Source: Corynebacterium sp.
Lineage (GTDB): Bacteria > Actinomycetota > Actinomycetes > Mycobacteriales > Mycobacteriaceae
Direction: 5' to 3'
Length of the DNA stretch: 14,789 bases
Assembly (NCBI RefSeq): GCF_030530965.1
Contig: NZ_JAUMTY010000001.1
Span: forward strand, 136,355-151,143
Below, piece after piece: positions 13,972 through 14,789 of the stretch. Positions within the stretch are counted from its first letter, which is position 1. Every line of letters starts with the position of its first letter. The notes under the pieces were generated by a model. It was not told where the DNA came from. It worked only from the letters and a program-made list of their open reading frames with translations, and made no database searches. Made by a program: the position numbers and the translations under genes.

Positions 13972-14789
13972 ATGAAATCTCCGAAGAAGATTATCGGTTC
14001 GCTTGCTTTGGCTGCGTGTACAGCAGTGATGGGAGCTGTGGCATCTACACCAGCTGCTAGCGCTCTTGAACAAGGGGACAAATACGTCGCGTTGGGTGAC
14101 TCGTACGCTTCGGTAGGGGCGTTGACTACGCCACAGCTCGACAAGAACCCGGGGTGTGTAGCGTCCACTGATAACTACGCCCACAAATTGGCTCAGCAAC
14201 GTGGACTCCAATTGGATGATGCAACATGCGCGTGGGCATTCACATTCAACTATGACTTGCCGCAGAACCATGCCCTTCCATTCTCTGCCTTGACGGGACA
14301 ACGCGAGCGTGTCACGCCCGATACAAAATTGGTGACTCTCACCCTCGGCGGTAACGACGCCGGTACAGCTTTTGCCTTCCCTGCATGCTTCTTCCGGGCT
14401 GTGACCGGGCTAGGCGTGGACTGCCGAACGAGCACCCAGGCAATCATGAAGCAGTCGATTTACGGACCCGGTCCTGACGGCCGTACCCTGCTGCAGCGCG
14501 AAGTTGACATTATCAACGACATCAAGCACCGCGCTCCGAATGCGGAGGTCGTGATCACTGGATACATGAACGCTGCGAAAGCCGACATCTGGTGCATCCA
14601 CGATGGTGTCGCTACCCGCGATGAACGTGCCTACGTCGCAGAGACCATCGACGAAGTGAACAACGTCATGAAGGAAGCTGCTCAGCAAACTGGCGTGAAG
14701 TATGTTGCTCCTCCGAACGAGGAAAAAGGTTGGTGCGACGGTGGCATCGGCAGCCAGTCAAGCAGCTCGTTGCTTGGTCTGCCCGATAA
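13972..14789 (+). CDS. Secreted SGNH/GDSL-family hydrolase (3' end beyond window)
   Basis: The reading frame is open to the window end, giving 272 codons. Residues 1-31 are a Sec signal peptide (KSPKK, hydrophobic core, then PAASA before LEQGD), so the protein is exported. Block I YVALGDSYA carries the nucleophile Ser44, and block III LTLGGNDAG (124-131) carries Asn128 of the oxyanion hole. Block II, usually CSGAT in these actinobacterial proteins, reads CAWAFT (86-91), so the usual Gly appears replaced by Trp. The catalytic Asp-x-x-His block lies beyond the window. SGNH hydrolases cleave esters of lipids or sugars; here a cell-envelope lipid or ester substrate is likely but unproven. Cys residues at 62, 86 and further on suggest disulfides outside the cell. 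The ATG has AGAAGGA upstream. It follows thrE on the same strand after 244 nt with its own promoter. Confidence 0.88.
   Translation, partial: MKSPKKIIGSLALAACTAVMGAVASTPAASALEQGDKYVALGDSYASVGALTTPQLDKNPGCVASTDNYAHKLAQQRGLQLDDATCAWAFTFNYDLPQNHALPFSALTGQRERVTPDTKLVTLTLGGNDAGTAFAFPACFFRAVTGLGVDCRTSTQAIMKQSIYGPGPDGRTLLQREVDIINDIKHRAPNAEVVITGYMNAAKADIWCIHDGVATRDERAYVAETIDEVNNVMKEAAQQTGVKYVAPPNEEKGWCDGGIGSQSSSSLLGLPD

Overview
The window looks like a chromosomal segment of a high-GC Gram-positive bacterium, most likely a Corynebacterium or close relative. The support is a ThrE-type threonine/serine exporter, a GalT-like DUF4921 protein, a secreted SGNH hydrolase, an M20D amidohydrolase resembling the corynebacterial N-acylglutamine aminoacylases, and a urease cluster in the actinobacterial order A-B-C-F-G-D. 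Base composition is moderate rather than extremely GC-rich. I cannot name the species.

Layout from left to right. Position 1-425 (minus) is the N-terminal part of an M20D amidohydrolase cut by the window edge. Position 549-2342 (minus) is a Tat-exported lipoprotein of unknown function. Position 2565-4253 (minus) is an NCS1-family permease, followed by a clear intrinsic terminator at 2521-2555. Positions 4379-10708 (minus) hold the urease operon, transcribed ureA, a CbiX/SirB-like gene with a very His-rich tail, a fused ureB-ureC, ureF, ureG, ureD. Position 10844-12181 (minus) is the DUF4921 GalT-like gene. After a divergent intergenic region with a 23-bp tandem repeat come thrE (12405-13727, plus) and a secreted SGNH/GDSL hydrolase (13972 onward, plus) that runs off the right edge. 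No gene-free stretch exceeds 300 bases; the longest is 13728-13971. I saw no RNA genes, insertion sequences or CRISPR.

How the genes work together. UreA (gamma) and the UreB-UreC (beta-alpha) fusion make the nickel urease. UreD, UreF and UreG load nickel onto the carbamylated lysine. No ureE is present in the operon. The place of a nickel-delivering, His-rich protein is taken by the CbiX/SirB-like protein, whose C-terminus has 33 histidines in 71 residues and which sits between ureA and ureBC. The NCS1 permease beyond ureD may import a nitrogen compound such as a purine, ureide or hydantoin whose breakdown yields urea. That link is inference from position only.

The most unusual features are the beta-alpha urease fusion with separate gamma, and the CbiX-like His-tailed protein embedded between urease structural genes. 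The catalytic residues of UreC are all present and collinear with the Klebsiella enzyme apart from one 21-residue acidic/Ser-Thr insertion, so the fusion should be active.
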